In this document: one piece after another, positions 8,095 through 16,800 of the stretch | How positions within the stretch are numbered: the first letter of the stretch is position 1 | Layout: every line of letters starts with the position of its first letter | Assembly (NCBI GenBank): GCA_036841525.1 | Contig: DAITVZ010000010.1 | Location: forward strand, 25,358-89,357 | DNA: 64,000 bases | From: JAAYEA01 sp012689325 | GTDB taxonomy: Bacteria; Chloroflexota; Anaerolineae; JAAYEA01 | Direction of reading: 5' to 3' | Notes under the pieces: model-generated | Told to the model about the DNA's origin: nothing | What the model saw: only the letters and a program-made list of their open reading frames with translations | The model's database searches: none | Position numbers and translations under genes: made by a program

Positions 8095-9000
8095 ATGAAT
8101 ATTATCAGCACCGTTCTCCTCATCCTGATCGGCATCGCCATCCTCGGCCCCGATAAGCTCCCCAGGGGGCTCGAGTTTCTGTGGCTGAACGTCACCAACT
8201 TTTTGCGCGCCAATGACGGCAAAGAGCCCTTGGAGCTGGAGGCAGCGCGGTTGCAGTGGCGCTCGCAGGACAGCCCGGTCTACACCGCCGTACTCCTGCT
8301 GCGCGCCGCCACCGAGCACCTCATGGAGCTGCGGCACCGCATCTTTAAGGTGCTCGCGGTGATGGTTGTCTTTGTCATCGCCGCGATCGTGGGCAGCAAC
8401 TATTTGATGGAGGCCATCACCCGGCCCGTAGGCGGCGTGACGCTCATCGCGCTGCGCCCCAGCGAGATGTTCCTGCTCTACGTGAGGGTGATCCTGGCCG
8501 CCGCCCTGGCGTTCACCGTGCCCGCCATCGTCTATCACCTCTTGCGCTTCATCGAGCCCGCCCTGGAATCCGAGAGGGAACGCACTATCTACAACACCGT
8601 AACCCACTGGGCGATCCCCTTCTCTGGCCTCTTTTTCCTCGGCGGCGTGGCCTTCGCCTATTTTGTCATGCTGCCCTTCTCACTCAAGTACCTGGGCGAG
8701 TTTGGCAGCGAGTTCGCCGTGGCGCAGTGGAACATCAGCGAGTACGTCAACTTTGTCATCACCCTGGTGCTCTGGATCGGCGGCGCCTTCGAGACGCCTC
8801 TGATCATGTTCATCCTGGCCAAGGCCAAGATCGTCGAGCCCACGGCCTTTGCCAAAGCGCGCCGTTGGGCCTATGTCGGCATCGCCGTCATGGCCGCCAT
8901 CATCACGCCGACCCCGGATGCCGTCAACATGATCATCGTGATGGCGCCGCTGGCGTTGCTGTACGAGATGGGCGTGTTCCTCGCCAAGCTCACCAAATAG
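8095..9000 (+). CDS. tatC: TatB-like/TatC fusion, twin-arginine translocase receptor
   Basis: A 301-residue protein whose first 40 residues are TatA/TatB-like: a short membrane helix (NIISTVLLILIGIAILG), the hinge G-P-D-K-L-P and an amphipathic stretch. After a linker of about 30 residues comes a complete TatC: HLMELRHR (75-82, with the conserved Glu78 used in signal-peptide recognition), six hydrophobic segments, and GGAFETPLIMF near the end. TatC with TatB forms the receptor for twin-arginine signals. Normal TatC is about 240-260 residues and lacks this N-terminal piece. Ribosome site is weak (ggtagg). No separate tatB is seen in the window. Confidence 0.88.
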   Translation: MNIISTVLLILIGIAILGPDKLPRGLEFLWLNVTNFLRANDGKEPLELEAARLQWRSQDSPVYTAVLLLRAATEHLMELRHRIFKVLAVMVVFVIAAIVGSNYLMEAITRPVGGVTLIALRPSEMFLLYVRVILAAALAFTVPAIVYHLLRFIEPALESERERTIYNTVTHWAIPFSGLFFLGGVAFAYFVMLPFSLKYLGEFGSEFAVAQWNISEYVNFVITLVLWIGGAFETPLIMFILAKAKIVEPTAFAKARRWAYVGIAVMAAIITPTPDAVNMIIVMAPLALLYEMGVFLAKLTK

Positions 9001-9024
9001 CGCAATAGCGCAGTCGCACACAAC

Positions 9025-9066
9025 GAACACCGCCAACCCTGGCCGAGTTGGCGGTGTTCTCTCTTC
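9025..9066. terminator. bidirectional terminator after tatC
   Basis: Perfect 13-base arms (9025-9037 and 9047-9059) around a 9-base loop, followed by tctcttct on the plus strand. Lies between convergent tatC and the iron alcohol dehydrogenase gene. Confidence 0.75.
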
Positions 9067-9106
9067 TGACGAGCGGCCGAACTAGGTTTTGGAGCGACGA
9101 GGTAGG

Positions 9107-10312
9107 CTAGAAGGCTTCCTGCAGCAGGGCCGCCAGTTGCGCCGCGGTGGCCGGGCGCGGATTGTTGCGCATCAGCCGCGCGTTGCCCACCACCTGTTGC
9201 GCCGCTTCCGAGATCTGCCCCTCGGTCATGCCTAGCTCGCGCAGGCGCATGGGGATGCCCACGTCCTCTTTGAGCTGTTGCACCGCGTCCACCGCCAGCT
9301 CGGCGGCCTCGCGCTCCACCAAGCCGTCGACGTCCTCGCCCAGCGCCGCGGCGACCTCGGCCAACTCGCGCATCCGCGTCGGTAGGTTGTAGCGCATGAC
9401 GTAGGGCAGGAGCAAGGCATTGCCCGCGCCGTGGGTGCAGGAGGTCATCACGCCAATGGGATACTCGAGCGCGTGGACCAACGCCACCGCCGCGTTGGAA
9501 AAGGCCATCCCCGCCAGCAGGCTGGCCAAGTGCATCTTTTCCCGCGCCTCCAGGTTGCGGCCCTGATGCACCGCCAGCCGGATGTTCCCGCCGATCAGGC
9601 GGATCGCCTCCAGCGCCAGGCAATCGGTGAGAGGCGTCCTGCCACTATAAAAGGTGAGTTGGTCAGCGGGCGCGTCCATATACCGGAAGTCGATGGCCAG
9701 ATAGGCCTCGATGGCGTGGGTGAGCGCGTCCATGCCAGCGTCCGCCGTCACCTTGGGCGGGCAGGTGAGGGTCAAGAGCGGGTCCACCAGCGCCAGCAGC
9801 GGCCGCAAAAAGTTGCTGAGGATCGCGCCGCGGACGTTCTGCTCCTTATCGGCCAGCACCGACGCCCCCGAGACCTCCGAACCAGTTCCGGCCGTGGTTG
9901 GCACGGCCACCAGCGGCCAGATGGGGCCGGGGACCTTGTCCTCGCCGAGGTACTTGCGCGCCGAGCCGCCGTGCTTGAGCAGCACCGACGCCGCCTTGGC
10001 CAGGTCGATGTTGCTGCCGCCTCCCAAACCCACCAGGACCTGCGCGCCGGCCTCCTTGGCTTGCTTCACGCACAGGTTCACCGCCGAGAGCGACGGCTCG
10101 GGCTCGCCGCCATCAAAGACCTCCGCCGCCACGCCAGCATCCACCAGCGAGCTGATGACCTGAGACAGCAGGCCCGCTTGGACGATGGCCTTGTCCGTCA
10201 CCACCAACGCGCGCTCCAGGCCCATCTGCTGCACCAGCTTGCCCAGACGCGCCACCGCGCCGCGGCCAAAGACGATATTCCCGGCAGTGTGAAACGACCA
10301 AGCTCTCTCCAT
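9107..10312 (-). CDS. iron-containing alcohol dehydrogenase
   Basis: A 401-residue group III (Fe) alcohol dehydrogenase, a cytoplasmic NAD(P)-dependent oxidoreductase of alcohols, aldehydes or lactaldehyde. Visible motifs are the nucleotide loop GGGSNIDLAK (97-106), PTTAGTGSE (138-146), and metal ligands by alignment with FucO: Asp195 and His199 in GMDALTHAIEAY, His280 in ALVHALEYPIG and His294 in THGAGNA. An insertion of about 18 residues (DFRYMDAPADQ region) lies between the second and third ligand compared with FucO. It stands alone between terminators. A lactaldehyde role would fit the fucosidases in the window but is only contextual. Confidence 0.9.
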   Translation of the reverse strand: MERAWSFHTAGNIVFGRGAVARLGKLVQQMGLERALVVTDKAIVQAGLLSQVISSLVDAGVAAEVFDGGEPEPSLSAVNLCVKQAKEAGAQVLVGLGGGSNIDLAKAASVLLKHGGSARKYLGEDKVPGPIWPLVAVPTTAGTGSEVSGASVLADKEQNVRGAILSNFLRPLLALVDPLLTLTCPPKVTADAGMDALTHAIEAYLAIDFRYMDAPADQLTFYSGRTPLTDCLALEAIRLIGGNIRLAVHQGRNLEAREKMHLASLLAGMAFSNAAVALVHALEYPIGVMTSCTHGAGNALLLPYVMRYNLPTRMRELAEVAAALGEDVDGLVEREAAELAVDAVQQLKEDVGIPMRLRELGMTEGQISEAAQQVVGNARLMRNNPRPATAAQLAALLQEAF

Positions 10313-10429
10313 GGGTTCACGCCCTCCTTGGCGAATGGTCCGGCCACGGCGCTGCCATGGCCGCTCGGCTTGTTCGACGCGGGCGCTCCGATAGCTTGGA
10401 GCGTCAAGCCCTCTGGGCTCCGTCCGGGC

Positions 10430-10822
10430 TCAGTTGCCCTCCGAGGGTAGGTGCAACACCTGTCGCGCCCGGGCCAGCAGATACGTGGGATCGAATGGCT
10501 TGGTGAGGTATTCGTTCGCGCCAACCTGGAGGCCGCGCAACTTGTCCGCATTGCGCCCCCGCGCCGTAAGCATGATCACATAGGTCTCGGTGAGGCCTAG
10601 GTCCGCACGCAACCGCTGGCATACCTCGTACCCATCGAGGCGTGGCATCATCACGTCCAGAATGACCAAGTCCGGCCTCTCCGTCCGCGCGATCTCGAGC
10701 GCCTCCGGGCCATCCTTGGCCACCACCAGGCGCACGTCGGCCTCACCCAGCCGGCTAAGGGTGTCCTCCAGCAAGATTCTGATGAATCGTTCATCGTCGG
10801 CAAGCAGGATTGTCTTTCCCAT
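10430..10822 (-). CDS. single-domain response regulator (CheY-like)
   Basis: A 130-residue receiver domain with no output domain. The acidic pair Asp9-Asp10, phospho-acceptor Asp56 (VILDVMMP), the Thr of MLTARG and the Lys of LTKPF are all present, so it should be phosphorylated by a histidine kinase not found here. ATG 10822 is preferred over a GTG one codon upstream because of the GAGGGG/AGAGAGG ribosome region. The 107 bases downstream (up to the alcohol dehydrogenase start) hold only weak inverted repeats. It has its own promoter, divergent from the recombinase-like gene. Confidence 0.9.
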   Translation of the reverse strand: MGKTILLADDERFIRILLEDTLSRLGEADVRLVVAKDGPEALEIARTERPDLVILDVMMPRLDGYEVCQRLRADLGLTETYVIMLTARGRNADKLRGLQVGANEYLTKPFDPTYLLARARQVLHLPSEGN

Positions 10823-10875
10823 CACCCCTCATCCTCTCTGCGGCTGCACGCGTCAAGCCGGAGTTGACTCGCCCT

Positions 10876-10904
10876 ATTATATGATGGGGAAGGGCTGGGG
10901 TCAA
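10876..10904 (-). promoter_or_regulatory. promoter of response regulator gene
   Basis: Minus strand TTGACC (10899-10904), 17-base spacer, TATAAT (10876-10881). Confidence 0.75.
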
Positions 10905-10930
10905 GTCGCAATCTCGCGCCGTCGCGGCAT

Positions 10931-10958
10931 TTGACAGAGGCTCCCGTTCGACTATAAT
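10931..10958 (+). promoter_or_regulatory. consensus promoter of recombinase-like gene
   Basis: TTGACA (10931-10936), 16-base spacer, TATAAT (10953-10958), about 35 bases before the ATG at 10994. Confidence 0.82.
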
Positions 10959-10993
10959 TATGTGAAATCGCACTATACGAAAGAGACTGCCAC

Positions 10994-11950
10994 ATGGCTT
11001 ACGAGCAGCCTGCCCTGTTCGATCCCGACGCCATCGCCGCCCAGCCCAAGGCCCCCCTCACCACGGAATCCGCGCCACTGACGGCCAGCAGTTCGGTCAC
11101 CGCCGCCCTGGCGCCTTTCGAGCAGCACATGATCCAGCGGGGCTTTACCCAACACACCATCAACGCCTTCCTGGGCGACCTGAAGCTCTTTGTGCGGCGC
11201 TGGGGCAAGCGCACCTCTCTTGGCGCGCTGACCACCCACGACCTGAACGATCTCTTGCGCTGGCTGGACCAGGAGCGCGGGGTGCCATGCAGCCCCAAGT
11301 CCTACGCCCGCCGCGTGACCACCCTCAAGGTCTTTTTCGCCTGGCTCAAGGAAGCGCAGGTGTTGCCCGCCGATCTCTCCGAGACGGTGGTGCAGGTCCC
11401 CGCTGCCTCGCCTTTGCCGCTCATCCTCTACGAGAGCCAGATCGAGGACGTGCTGGCCATCACCCGCGGCCTGATGAGCGCGGAGAAACCCGACGCGCGC
11501 CCGCATCTGTTGGTCACGCTGGTGCTCCATACCGGCATCAAAAAGGGCGAGTGCATGGCCATCGAGTTCAGCCACCTCGACTTGTCCGATCCCAAGGCGC
11601 CGGTCCTGTTCGTCCGCTACGAGGATCCGCGCAATCGGCTCAAGGAGCGGCGCCTGCGGCTGCCCGAGGAGTGGCCGGCCGCGCTGGCCGCCTACCGTGC
11701 CCAATACACCCTCAAGGAGCGCCTCTTCCCCTGCACGCCGCGCAACTTGGAGTACGTGCTGCGGGATGTGGCGCAACTGGCCAACCTGCCCAACGGCCTC
11801 TCCTTCGAGATGCTGCGCTGGACCTGCGCTGTTCGCGATTTCGCCGCCGGCATGGATGAAGACCATTTGCGCCGCAAACTGGGCCTGTCGCCCATCAGTT
11901 GGCGCGATACCCTGGAAAAGGTGCGCAAGCTGGCCGAGCCGCCCCTCTAG
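10994..11950 (+). CDS. degenerate tyrosine-recombinase-fold protein (XerC/D-like)
   Basis: A 318-residue protein with the two-domain layout of tyrosine recombinases: an N-terminal SAM-like DNA-binding domain (about 38-125, with QRGFTQHTINAFLGDLK and a helix set like Xer) and a C-terminal catalytic-fold domain (145-312). By motif alignment the active site has decayed: the first Arg (TGLRxSE) is Lys183 in TGIKKGE, the H of HxLRH is Glu272 (Arg275 and Trp276 remain), and the nucleophilic Tyr is Leu307 in LGLSPISWRDTL. It probably binds DNA without cutting it. Driven by a consensus promoter; GT39-like gene follows at 67 bases. It is not flanked by att-like repeats and is unlikely to be a mobile-element integrase. 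Confidence 0.8.
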   Translation: MAYEQPALFDPDAIAAQPKAPLTTESAPLTASSSVTAALAPFEQHMIQRGFTQHTINAFLGDLKLFVRRWGKRTSLGALTTHDLNDLLRWLDQERGVPCSPKSYARRVTTLKVFFAWLKEAQVLPADLSETVVQVPAASPLPLILYESQIEDVLAITRGLMSAEKPDARPHLLVTLVLHTGIKKGECMAIEFSHLDLSDPKAPVLFVRYEDPRNRLKERRLRLPEEWPAALAAYRAQYTLKERLFPCTPRNLEYVLRDVAQLANLPNGLSFEMLRWTCAVRDFAAGMDEDHLRRKLGLSPISWRDTLEKVRKLAEPPL

Positions 11951-12017
11951 CTCGGGTGACGATCCTTCTATCGCCATCGGACCGATCCAACGCCGACCCT
12001 GGCTCTCTGGAGGTATT

Positions 12018-13580
12018 ATGGCCCGCCCATCCCGTCCCGCCCTGAGAACGACCCGCCCTGCGAGCAGGCCGCAGGCGCGCCGGGCTGCCGCGCCCGCCCA
12101 GCGCGACCCGGCCGCCCGGTCACGCTGGCTCGAGCGTCTGGCCGCCCTGGCCCTCTGCCTGCTGGCCGCCGCCATGACGCTGCGCGGCCTCGGCGAAAAG
12201 AGTCTCTGGATCGATGAGGTGTTCAGCGTGCTCGCCTCCCGGAACTGGGGTGAGCTCTGGAGCACCTACGCCAAGAGCGAGTCCAACATGCTCCTCTACT
12301 TCGGGCTGCTCCACCTCTGGCTCAAGCTCGGACAGGCCGAGTTCCTGGTCCGCGCCCTCTCCGCCGTCTCGGCCATCCTCACCGTCCCCGCCATCTATGT
12401 GACGGGCAAGCGCCTCTTCGGGCCGTGGGCCGGGCTGCTGGCAGCGTTGCTCTTGAGCGTCAACCTCTTTTTCGTCCGTTACGCCCAAGAGGCGCGCTCC
12501 TATGCGCTCCTGCTGCTGCTGACCACCCTCTCCACCTACTGGTTCCTGCGCGCCCTGCAGAACCGCGCCCGGCGGGATTGGATCGCCTGGGTCCTGGTAA
12601 GCACCCTGAGCGTCTATGCGCATCTTTTCGCCTTGCTGGTGCTCGCCGCCCAGGCACTCTCGCTGCTGGCTCGGAATCTCCGTGACCTGCCCTGGCGGCC
12701 GCTGATCATCTCGGCCTTGGCCATGGGAGCGCTGGCCTTGCCCACCCTGGTGCTGCAGCCCCTGGACGCCCACCAGCTCGACTGGGTGCAAGCGCCCACC
12801 GGCGAGAGCGTCCGGGCCCTGATCCGAGACCTTGCCGGCGGGCAGAAGGGGCTCTTGTGGGGCTATCTGCTATTGTGGATGGCGGGGCTCTCTGTGGGCG
12901 CCACCAAGGCGGCAGTCTTGCGCCAGCGCTTGGGCCTCTGGCCGTACGTGCTGGCCGTGATCTGGCTGTTCGCGCCGATCGCGCTGGCTTACGTCTACTC
13001 TTTGACCGTCCACCCCGTGTTCGTCGATCGCTATTTCATCGTCTGCCTTTCGCCGCTGATCTTGCTCGCCGCCGAGGGCTTGGCGGGGGTCGCCCGCTGG
13101 CGCGGCCCCACGCGCTGGCTGGCGGTGGCGGCCCTGGTTCTCGTGATGGTCGGCTCCTGGCGTTCCATCTCCACCTGGTATGACACGCGCAGCGGCGAGG
13201 CCTGGCGGGAGGTCACGGCCTACGTGGTGGGCGAGGCCAAGCCTGGCGACGCGGCCGTCTTTTACGCCTGGTTCGTGGACCAGCCCTTCCTCTACTATCG
13301 GGACAAGCTGGGCTCTCCGGCTTACCCCGAGCTGCCCAAGCTGGCCACGGGCAGCTACCCCGCCGGCGGCGGATCCCGCCTGCCCGATCCTGATCCGGCG
13401 CAGTTGGCCAGCTTGCGCGACCGCTACCGGCGCGTCTGGCTGGTGCTGAGCCACGATAGCCTCCGCCACCTGGGCCGAGATGTGCAGAGCCGCAACCTGC
13501 GCGAGGCGCTGCAGCGGCAGTATGGCGCGCCCAAGGAGGTGGCCTTCCCCGGCGTGCGCGTCCTCCTCTACGGCAACTGA
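12018..13580 (+). CDS. GT39/ArnT-like membrane glycosyltransferase
   Basis: A 520-residue polytopic membrane protein. An Arg/Ala/Pro-rich cytoplasmic tail of about 38 residues precedes the first membrane helix (LAALALCLLAAAMTLRGL). The first external loop contains SLWIDEVFSV, where the Asp-Glu pair matches the catalytic acidic motif of PMT/ArnT family GT-C enzymes that use polyprenyl-phosphate sugars. Around ten further hydrophobic segments and a C-terminal soluble domain of about 130 residues follow. The ATG at 12018 is preceded by GGAGG; the frame is open upstream but overlaps the previous gene. Probable role: glycosylation of a lipid, protein or cell-wall glycan on the outer face. Acceptor unknown. 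Confidence 0.82.
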   Translation: MARPSRPALRTTRPASRPQARRAAAPAQRDPAARSRWLERLAALALCLLAAAMTLRGLGEKSLWIDEVFSVLASRNWGELWSTYAKSESNMLLYFGLLHLWLKLGQAEFLVRALSAVSAILTVPAIYVTGKRLFGPWAGLLAALLLSVNLFFVRYAQEARSYALLLLLTTLSTYWFLRALQNRARRDWIAWVLVSTLSVYAHLFALLVLAAQALSLLARNLRDLPWRPLIISALAMGALALPTLVLQPLDAHQLDWVQAPTGESVRALIRDLAGGQKGLLWGYLLLWMAGLSVGATKAAVLRQRLGLWPYVLAVIWLFAPIALAYVYSLTVHPVFVDRYFIVCLSPLILLAAEGLAGVARWRGPTRWLAVAALVLVMVGSWRSISTWYDTRSGEAWREVTAYVVGEAKPGDAAVFYAWFVDQPFLYYRDKLGSPAYPELPKLATGSYPAGGGSRLPDPDPAQLASLRDRYRRVWLVLSHDSLRHLGRDVQSRNLREALQRQYGAPKEVAFPGVRVLLYGN

Positions 13581-13600
13581 CCCGCCCTCCGACACGCCCG

Positions 13601-13642
13601 GCGCAAAACGGGGCGGCTGGCGCCGGCCGCCCCGTTTTGTGC
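13601..13642 (+). terminator. intrinsic terminator after GT39-like gene
   Basis: Arms of 17 bases (13601-13617 and 13626-13642, one mismatch) containing gcaaaacggggcgg and its complement, loop tggcgccg; the 3' arm itself supplies the T-run (gttttgtgc). Confidence 0.8.
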
Positions 13643-13683
13643 TATATGGCGGCCACTGGGGTCTCGGAATTCGTCCCAAAGCG

Positions 13684-13712
13684 TTGACTTTTCGCCCGAG
13701 ATGTAGTAAAAT
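13684..13712 (+). promoter_or_regulatory. promoter of exported metzincin-like gene
   Basis: TTGACT (13684-13689), 17-base spacer, TAAAAT (13707-13712); the ATG follows at 13804. Confidence 0.7.
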
Positions 13713-13803
13713 AGCTACGTGAGTTGCCCCCGATTACGACCTCCTTCGTCACAAGTTGGCCATGTTCTCTCTAGTGTCCCTCCTGAGGGAAAGGAGCCAC
13801 AAG

Positions 13804-16800
13804 ATGAAACCGAGATTCCTCATCGCCGCCCTCGCCCTTGCCCTAACCCTGACTCTGTCGCTGAGCGGGAGCGCCATCCTCGCGCAAGGGGCCGACCCAC
13901 CCCAACTCGCCGCTCCCCTGACCCCGATCATTGGCTTCACCCGCATCCTCTATGCCGACCGCGACACCTTTGTCGGCAACCTGGTCCCCACCAATAACTA
14001 TGGCACGCAGACCCTGCTCACCGTGGGCCGCGACGCCTGCATCGGGGCCGAGTTCCCCGAATGGGGCCGCGCCCTGATCCATTTCGACCTTTCACCCATC
14101 CCCGCCGGACAGGTGATCATCAGCGCCAAGCTCAAGCTCTACCTGCGCTACTATCGCACCTCCACCGCCAACGTCATCGGCGCGCACCGCGTCACCGCGA
14201 GCTGGACCGAGACGGGCGCCACCTGGAACAACCAGCCCTCTAACAGTGCCACCGCCGCAGCCACCACCAGCGTCGGCTCTGCCACCGGCTCCTGGTACGA
14301 GTGGACCGTCACCGACCTGGTCAAGTCGTGGTACGCGGGCACGTATACCAACCACGGCTTCAAGATGATCGTCTCCGGCGAGCCCACCTGCTTCCAGCGA
14401 ACCTTTGACAGCCGCGAGAACCTCTCCGGCAACGACCCGCAACTGGTGATCGTCTACAGCGCGCCGACGCCCACGCGCACCGCGACTCGCACGGCCACGC
14501 GGACGGCCACGGTGACCCGGACCCCCACGCTGACCTACACCCCCACCGTCACGCCGCGTCCGGGCGGCTTCCTCTACATCTATCGGGAGGACCGGGCCAC
14601 GGGCGAAGCTTTCCAAAAGTTCTTTGGCGACCGCGGCTACCGGCTGGACCTGGTGGCCATGGCGGAACTGCTCAAGGTGGACCTGCGGCCCTACCGGACC
14701 ATCATCGTCGGCTACGACACCGGTGACACGACCACCTGGGGCGACACGCGGTTGGTCAATTTCCTGATCGAGTCGCAAAAGCCCATCGTCGGCGTCGGCG
14801 AGGGCGGCTATGCCTTCTTTGGCAAGCTCGCCCTGGACATCGGCTACCCCAATGGCGGGCACGGCTCGGAAACGCGCAGCCTGGTGCTGGACCGTAACCA
14901 GTCCATCTACAAGACGCCCTTCCCGATCTCGGTCCCGCGCGACAGCATTCTGGTGCTCTACAAAGAGAGCCCCTGCGTGCTGCTGAACTGGGCGCGCCGC
15001 CCTGCCGACGTGCTGCTGATCGGCCAGGATCCCGATAATCAGATCTACTACACGATCGCGCAGGAGCAGGAGCGCTTCCTCCTGTGGGGCTATGGCGCGC
15101 ACCCGGCGGCGATGATCGCGCCCTGCCAGGAGCTCTTTATCAACGCCTGCCACTTGCCCATCACCTTCCCGATGACCCCGACGGCCACGCGCACACCCAC
15201 ATCCACCGTCACCTCCACCCGCACGCCCACGCGCACGCCCACGCGGACCCCCCCGCCTGGCCCGGACCTGACCATCTCCAACTCCGACCTGGAAGTGACC
15301 CAGGCGATCCAGGACCTGAGCAACAGCGTGGTGCTGATCGCCAACAAGCGGGCCTACGTCCGCGCCCACGTCCGCGCCAGCAGCGGCTCCCACGCCAACG
15401 TGCTGGGCTGGTTCTACGTCTATCGGGGCGGCGCGCTGGTGGCCGGCCCCTTGCCCGCGGATAACCCCGGGTCGCGCATCACCGTCAAGGCCTCGCCAAG
15501 TCGCGGCCAGGTCAACGACAGCTTTTTCGTCGAGCTGCCGCCCGCGGCGCTCGGCGCCGGATCGTGTCAGGTCTGCCTGAGCCTGAACCCCGACCGCCTG
15601 GTGCCCGAGCCCAACTATACCAACAACTGGGGCTGCACGACGGTCACCTTTACCAGCTCGCCCCAGATGAAGGTGCGCATCTATAACGTCCGCTACAACC
15701 AGGGCGGCACCACCCGGCAGGCCACCGCTACCGACATCTTTAACCTGGTCTCCTGGCTGCGGCGCGTCTACCCCGTGCCCAGCGTGCAATGGCAGTGGCG
15801 GACGCTGGACTGGACGCGAAGCGATCTGCCCTCCACCGCCGGATGCGGCGTGGTGAACAACCTGCTGGCCGCGGCTCGCTTGCTGGACGGGAACCCCAGC
15901 GGTTGGCGCTATTACGGCATGGTCAGCGACGCCGGTGGCTTTATGCGCGGCTGCGCCGCGGGCATCCCCGCCTATATCGCCTCCGGCCCCACCGGCACAG
16001 GCACCTGGGGCTGGGACTTTGATGGCTCGTACGGCGACTGGTACGGCGCGCACGAGCTGGGCCACACCTACGGCCGGCCCCACGTCGAGTTCTGCGGCGC
16101 GGGCGGCGGCGCGGCCTATCCCTACCCCAACGGGTACATCGGCGGGCCCGCCGGCGACACCAGCCGCTACTATGGCTGGGACGTGGAGCTGCGCGTGGTG
16201 CGCCCGCCCACCTGGACTGACCTGATGACCTACTGCGATAACGAGTGGATCTCGGACTGGAACTATGCCAACATCCGCAACCGCCTGATCACCGAGGGCG
16301 TGTGGAGCACGCGCAAGGAGGCACAAGTGAGCCTGTCCACCGAATACCTGGCCCTCTTTGGCTCCGCCCACCTGCGCGAGGGCACGGCCCAACTGGATGT
16401 CCTCTACCGGCTGAGGGACATCGCCGCGCCGGAGCCGCCCACGCCCAGCGAGGATTGGGCCATCCAGCTCCTGGGCGGATCAGGCGAAGCGCTGGCCAGC
16501 CACCCCTTCACGCCCAAGGAGGCCGACCCCGACGAGTACGAGGCCGGCACCGAGGGCACCGGCCAGGCCCTGATCCAGGAGGTCATCCCCTGGGTCGCCG
16601 GGACCAGCCGCGTGGCGATCACTTACCGGGGCCAGGTCGTGGCCGAGAAGGCGGTGAGCCAGTACGTGCCCGACGTGCACCTCATCTATCCCAACGGCGG
16701 CGAGGTCCTTTCGCAAGCCAAGGTCACGGTGCGTTGGGAGGGGCAGGACGCCGACGGCGACCAACTCGCCTATACCCTGCTCTACAGCACCGACGCCGGG

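Noticed and set aside
10313..10429. Terminator between response regulator and alcohol dehydrogenase genes
   Set aside because: Short inverted repeats (gcgctcc/ggagcgt and cggcca/tggccg) exist but no strong stem or T-run; not supportable.
10994..11950. Integrated mobile element or phage marked by an integrase
   Set aside because: The recombinase lacks catalytic residues, no tRNA target, att repeats or phage genes are near, and flanking genes look chromosomal.
14458..15264. CRISPR-like or satellite repeat around the Thr-Pro-Arg linkers
   Set aside because: The repeats are in-frame codon repeats of a coding linker (acg-ccc-acg type) with no regular spacers.
14092..16392. A 766-codon minus-strand frame opposite the metzincin gene
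   Set aside because: Composition is an artefact of GC-rich codons read in antisense (Ala/Val/Gly/Arg-rich, no domain).
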